Assembly: GCA_017452475.1 (NCBI GenBank)
Contig: JAFTMJ010000084.1
Span: 1-34,838 of the forward strand
Source of the DNA: Clostridia bacterium
Lineage (GTDB): Bacteria; Bacillota; Clostridia; Oscillospirales; CAG-272
Direction: 5' to 3'
Length of the DNA: 34,838 nt
Below the pieces are notes generated by a model. The model saw only the letters and a program-made list of their open reading frames with translations. It did no database searches and was not told where the DNA came from. This document shows positions 32,141 to 34,838 of the stretch, in pieces. Position 1 is the first letter of the stretch; every line of letters starts with the position of its first letter. The position numbers and the translations under genes are program-made.

Positions 32141-32494
32141 ATGGCAAATATAGAAGAAACGCTTGTAAAGCTAAGCAAATCCAAGTTCCGTTCATCCTTT
32201 CACTTAACAAAAAAGGAAAGGGAGTATGCCCTTGAAAAGGGGCTTGATGTTATAGAGTCCCACGCAAGAGATTTTGTTTCCAAACGTCTTGCCCCTGCCT
32301 ATATACCAAATGACGGCAGCCAAACGCCAACCAAAGGGCATCCTGTTTTTAAGGCTCAGCATGCCTGCGCCTGTTGCTGCCGTGGCTGCCTTAATAAGTG
32401 GTACAAGGTGCCTAAGAATATAGAATTATCAAGCATTCAAGAGGAAAAGATAGTAAATTTACTAATGGCTTGGATTAGAAAAGAATTGGAATAA
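32141..32494 (+). CDS. DUF4186 family protein
   Basis: The 117-residue product matches the DUF4186 family as I know it. LSKSKFRSSFHLTKKEREY (11-29) opens it, LAPAYIPNDGSQTPTKGHPV is next, and HACACCCRGCLNKWYK (near 75-90) holds the cysteine cluster. The three adjacent cysteines and CRGC could bind a metal. The family's function is unknown. AGGAAGG lies a few bases before the ATG. No promoter of its own is seen, so it probably relies on read-through from hisS-aspS. Confidence 0.88.
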   Translation: MANIEETLVKLSKSKFRSSFHLTKKEREYALEKGLDVIESHARDFVSKRLAPAYIPNDGSQTPTKGHPVFKAQHACACCCRGCLNKWYKVPKNIELSSIQEEKIVNLLMAWIRKELE

Positions 32495-32500
32495 AACAAA

Positions 32501-32522
32501 CAAGTGCAAATATTTACACTTG
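32501..32522. promoter_or_regulatory. 22-bp near-perfect palindrome ahead of the GIY-YIG gene
   Basis: CAAGTG-C-AAATATTT-A-CACTTG is symmetric except for one C/A pair. It lies about 20 bases before the next gene and has no T run, so it is unlikely to be a good terminator. It has the look of an operator for a dimeric repressor, or of a hairpin in the transcript. Confidence 0.4.
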
Positions 32523-32543
32523 AACATACATTATAGGTGAATG

Positions 32544-32801
32544 ATGAATTATACATATATTTTAAGATGCAGTGACGGCACTCTTTATTGCGGCTGGACA
32601 AATAATCTTGAAAAAAGGATTAAGGCGCATAACGAGGGCAAGGGCGCAAAATACACCCGTAGCCGCCTGCCTGTCACTCTTGTTTACTATGAGGAGTTTG
32701 AAACCTCAAGGGATGCTCAAAGCCGTGAAGTAAAAATCAAGAGATTGACAAGAAAGCAAAAATTAGAGCTAATAAATAAAAACAAAAATGAGCCGAATTA
32801 A
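32544..32801 (+). CDS. GIY-YIG domain protein
   Basis: The start is the second of two adjacent ATGs, which places AGGTGA at a proper distance. The 85-residue product is a small GIY-YIG protein of the UPF0213/YhbQ type. It opens MNYTYILRCSDGTLYCGWTN, with the two Tyr-containing motifs, then an Arg (KRIKAHNEG). Further on it has YTRSRLPVTLVYYEEF and the family's glutamate in AQSREVKIK. The core fits structure-specific nucleases, though activity in this group is not well known. Its stop codon lies in the loop of the terminator. Confidence 0.9.
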   Translation: MNYTYILRCSDGTLYCGWTNNLEKRIKAHNEGKGAKYTRSRLPVTLVYYEEFETSRDAQSREVKIKRLTRKQKLELINKNKNEPN

Positions 32802-32814
32802 TCGGCTCATTTTT
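32784..32814. terminator. bidirectional terminator after the GIY-YIG gene
   Basis: A perfect 13-bp stem pairs 32784-32796 with 32802-32814. T runs follow on both strands, so it ends the plus-strand GIY-YIG transcript and also the minus-strand ABC transporter transcript. The GIY-YIG stop codon is in its loop. Confidence 0.9.
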
Positions 32815-32855
32815 AATAGCTTGAGTATGCCACAGTAGGCATTAGGCTTTTTCGT

Positions 32856-34613
32856 TTACTCCTTTACGGCATATAGCTTATATAGGTCTGCGTAAATTCC
32901 CTTTTGCTCAAGCAGCTCACTGTGTGTGCCGCTTTCCTCAATACCGTTTTCGGTAAGCACCAAAATTCTGTCAGCATTTTTAATTGTGGTTAGGCGGTGA
33001 GCAATTGTAAAGGTTGTCCTGCCCTTTGCCAGCCTTTCAAGGGACTCCTGCACAATTCTTTCACTCTCATTGTCAAGGGCGCTTGTTGCCTCGTCAAGGA
33101 TAAGAATTGGCGGATTCTTAAGGAACAGGCGGGCAATGGAAATCCTTTGCTTTTGTCCGCCGGATAGCTTAACACCCCGTTCACCCACATATGTGTCGTA
33201 GCCATTTGGCAATGACATTATAAACTCGTGGGCGCCTGCCATTTTGGCGCTTTCTACAATTTCCTCATCCGTTGCGTCCTTTTTGCCATAAGCAATGTTT
33301 TCTCTTACGCTACCCGAGAAAAGGTAAACATCCTGCGCCACCACACCAATGCTCTCACGCAAGGAGCGCAGTGTGATGTCCTTAATGTTAGTGCCGTCAA
33401 TGGTAATTTCGCCGCTTGAAATTTCGTAAAACCTTGGGATTAAGGAGCATAGGGTTGTTTTGCCTCCCCCCGAGGGACCAACAAGGGCAATGCTCTCACC
33501 CTTTTTCACGGTTAGGTTAAGGTTGGTTAAAACCTGCTTTTTATCACTTTCGTAGCTAAAGGAAACATTTTTAAATTCAATTTCACCCTGCAAGTTTTCG
33601 ATGTCACAGGCATTAGGGCTGTCCTTAATTTCAGGCTCGATTGCCATAATCTCACAGAAGCGGTCAATACCTGTAATACCCCTTTGGAACTGCTCTGAAA
33701 ACTCAACAAGCTTTCGTATTGAGTTAATAAGAGTTGTTACAAAGAGGAGGTAAGCAACATAGTCCGCCGCTGAAATTTTGTCATAAACCAAGAAAAGACC
33801 GCCCGCGATAACAACAACAATGTACATAAGTCCGTCGAAAAGACGGGTGGTGGACTGAAATGCGCCCATAACATAGTAAGCGCCCTTTTTGATTTTGTAA
33901 AACTTAGAGTTGCCCTTTTCGAACTTTTCTTCCTCCAATCCCTCGTTTGCAAAGGACTTTACAACGCGAATGCCCAAGAGGCTGTCCTCAATTTGCGCAT
34001 TTAGCTCGCCTGTTTGCTTTCTTGATTCGTTAAAGGCGTTTTTCATTCTTTTTCTGAAGAATACTAAGGATATAATAATAAGCGGAACACAGGCGAACAC
34101 AATTAGAGTTAAGTACACATTCATTGTGCAAAGGATGATAAAGGAGCAAATGATTTTAATGCCCGAAATAAAGAATTCCTCGGGGCAGTGGTGTGCAAAC
34201 TCTGTTACATCAAACAGGTCAGTGGTTATGCGGGACATAAGCGTGCCGATTTTCGTGTTGTCGTAATACGAAAAGGATAGCTTTTGCAAATGACCAAATA
34301 GGTCGCGGCGCATATCCGTTTCTATCCTTGTGCCCATTATGTGACCCACCGATGCCATATAGAAGTTGGCAAAGGTATCTATAATTCTAAGCACAACATA
34401 CAAAAGTCCGCACCTAAGAATAAGACCCACAGTTAATGCGGCAGGGTTTTCTGTTGCCACACCTGTAATTTCACGCACAATCATAGGCAGTACAAGCTCG
34501 CACACGGTTGTAAGTGAAGCGCAAAGCAGGTCAAGAAACAGGGTCCACTTGTATTTTTTATAATAAGGTACAAATTTTCTGATTAGACTAAAGCTGTTTT
34601 TCTTTTCCTTCAT
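32856..34613 (-). CDS. ABC transporter, multidrug/lipid exporter half-transporter
   Basis: The 585-residue protein is a half-transporter of the MsbA/BmrA kind, with six membrane helices (about 22-300) and a C-terminal ATPase domain. It shows Walker A GPSGGGKT (379-386), Q-loop Gln427, signature LSGGQ (483-487), Walker B ILILDE (503-508) and the H-loop His539 in AHRL. It probably works as a homodimer that exports hydrophobic compounds or lipids. AAGGAGG precedes the ATG, and a consensus promoter lies upstream. It is monocistronic and shares a bidirectional terminator with the GIY-YIG gene. Substrate is unknown. Confidence 0.93.
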   Translation of the reverse strand: MKEKKNSFSLIRKFVPYYKKYKWTLFLDLLCASLTTVCELVLPMIVREITGVATENPAALTVGLILRCGLLYVVLRIIDTFANFYMASVGHIMGTRIETDMRRDLFGHLQKLSFSYYDNTKIGTLMSRITTDLFDVTEFAHHCPEEFFISGIKIICSFIILCTMNVYLTLIVFACVPLIIISLVFFRKRMKNAFNESRKQTGELNAQIEDSLLGIRVVKSFANEGLEEEKFEKGNSKFYKIKKGAYYVMGAFQSTTRLFDGLMYIVVVIAGGLFLVYDKISAADYVAYLLFVTTLINSIRKLVEFSEQFQRGITGIDRFCEIMAIEPEIKDSPNACDIENLQGEIEFKNVSFSYESDKKQVLTNLNLTVKKGESIALVGPSGGGKTTLCSLIPRFYEISSGEITIDGTNIKDITLRSLRESIGVVAQDVYLFSGSVRENIAYGKKDATDEEIVESAKMAGAHEFIMSLPNGYDTYVGERGVKLSGGQKQRISIARLFLKNPPILILDEATSALDNESERIVQESLERLAKGRTTFTIAHRLTTIKNADRILVLTENGIEESGTHSELLEQKGIYADLYKLYAVKE

Positions 34614-34646
34614 TTCAAACCTCCTTGTCTATTTTATATAGAAGTA

Positions 34647-34675
34647 ATTTTAGCACAATTTAACCAAGGTGTCAA
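34647..34675 (-). promoter_or_regulatory. promoter of the ABC transporter gene
   Basis: Minus-strand TTGACA (34670-34675) and TAAAAT (34647-34652) have a 17-base spacer. Confidence 0.88.
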
Positions 34676-34732
34676 CAAAAAAAGAGCAGAATTTTCTGCA
34701 ATACCATTAAGTTAAGAAACGAATAAAAAACA

Positions 34733-34778
34733 AAGAATACTCCTAAACAGGCAAGAAAGCGAGTTTAGGAGTATTCTT
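34733..34778 (+). promoter_or_regulatory. hairpin hiding the ribosome site of the edge gene
   Basis: A perfect 16-bp stem pairs 34733-34748 with 34763-34778 around a 14-nt loop. The AGGAG site for the ATG at 34779 lies in its 3' arm, and the 5' arm supplies a matching CTCCT. It could block translation unless opened, or it could be a terminator-like element read in another way. Confidence 0.55.
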
Positions 34779-34838
34779 ATGCAAAAAAGGTATAGAGAAA
34801 AAAGGCAGCAAAAAACTGTCGAAAAAATATTGCAAAAG
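34779..34838 (+). CDS. partial frame, start of an unknown protein
   Basis: The ATG at 34779, seven bases after AGGAG, opens a frame of 20 codons to the window end. It starts MQKRYREKRQQKTVEKIL and is strongly basic. It is too short to identify, and no promoter is clear upstream. The hairpin that covers its ribosome site is the main argument that it is a real gene. Confidence 0.45.
   Translation, partial: MQKRYREKRQQKTVEKILQK

Overview
This window looks like chromosomal DNA from an uncultured, spore-forming Clostridia-type Firmicute, probably gut-associated. The evidence is SpoVG, a SPOCS/LysM spore-coat-type protein, a Firmicutes-style HisRS with its cysteine-rich insert, an L10 leader, strong GGAGG ribosome sites, and many promoters of the TTGACA-17-TATAAT type. 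No tRNA, rRNA, CRISPR array, insertion sequence or prophage gene was seen. Starts were chosen by ribosome site, so several differ from the longest open frame.

Layout. 1-1400: ribosomal stalk genes rplJ-rplL on the minus strand, behind a perfect promoter and an L10 leader that ends in a conditional terminator. 1400-3660: a lipoprotein and an ADP-ribosylglycohydrolase, each with its own promoter and terminator. 3660-3900: a gene-free, highly structured segment between two converging genes, the best candidate here for a non-coding RNA. 3900-6270: a ribokinase-like gene overlapping a GtrII-like membrane protein. 6270-10620: an anion permease, then an MFS transporter overlapping a cytosolic family 2 glycosidase. 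10800-11160: a self-contained gene for a 57-residue peptide of unknown function. 11250-17200: a three-gene minus-strand operon holding a 1303-residue MORN-repeat/AAA ATPase fusion, an APRT-like phosphoribosyltransferase and an acyltransferase with a zinc ribbon. 17200-20240: serS, divergent from a SPOCS/LysM gene with a SigE-like promoter. 20240-25200: uvrB-uvrA, with a duplicated uvrA tail downstream. 25260-28460: a methyltransferase with hslO, then murC. 28500-32810: spoVG (its promoter interlocks with that of murC), hisS-aspS, a DUF4186 gene and a GIY-YIG gene. 32850-34838: an ABC exporter, and at the edge a partial frame whose ribosome site lies inside a 16-bp hairpin.

How the genes work together. 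Most of the window is housekeeping: translation, nucleotide excision repair, cell wall synthesis and redox chaperoning. The most unusual part is the MORN-AAA operon. It joins about thirty MORN repeats, a module often linked to membranes, to one katanin/Vps4-like AAA motor and places it beside a probable lipid acyltransferase. I know of no described system with this architecture. Its function is inference only. The other leads are the structured segment at 3670-3890, the small peptide gene, and the hairpin at the right edge.
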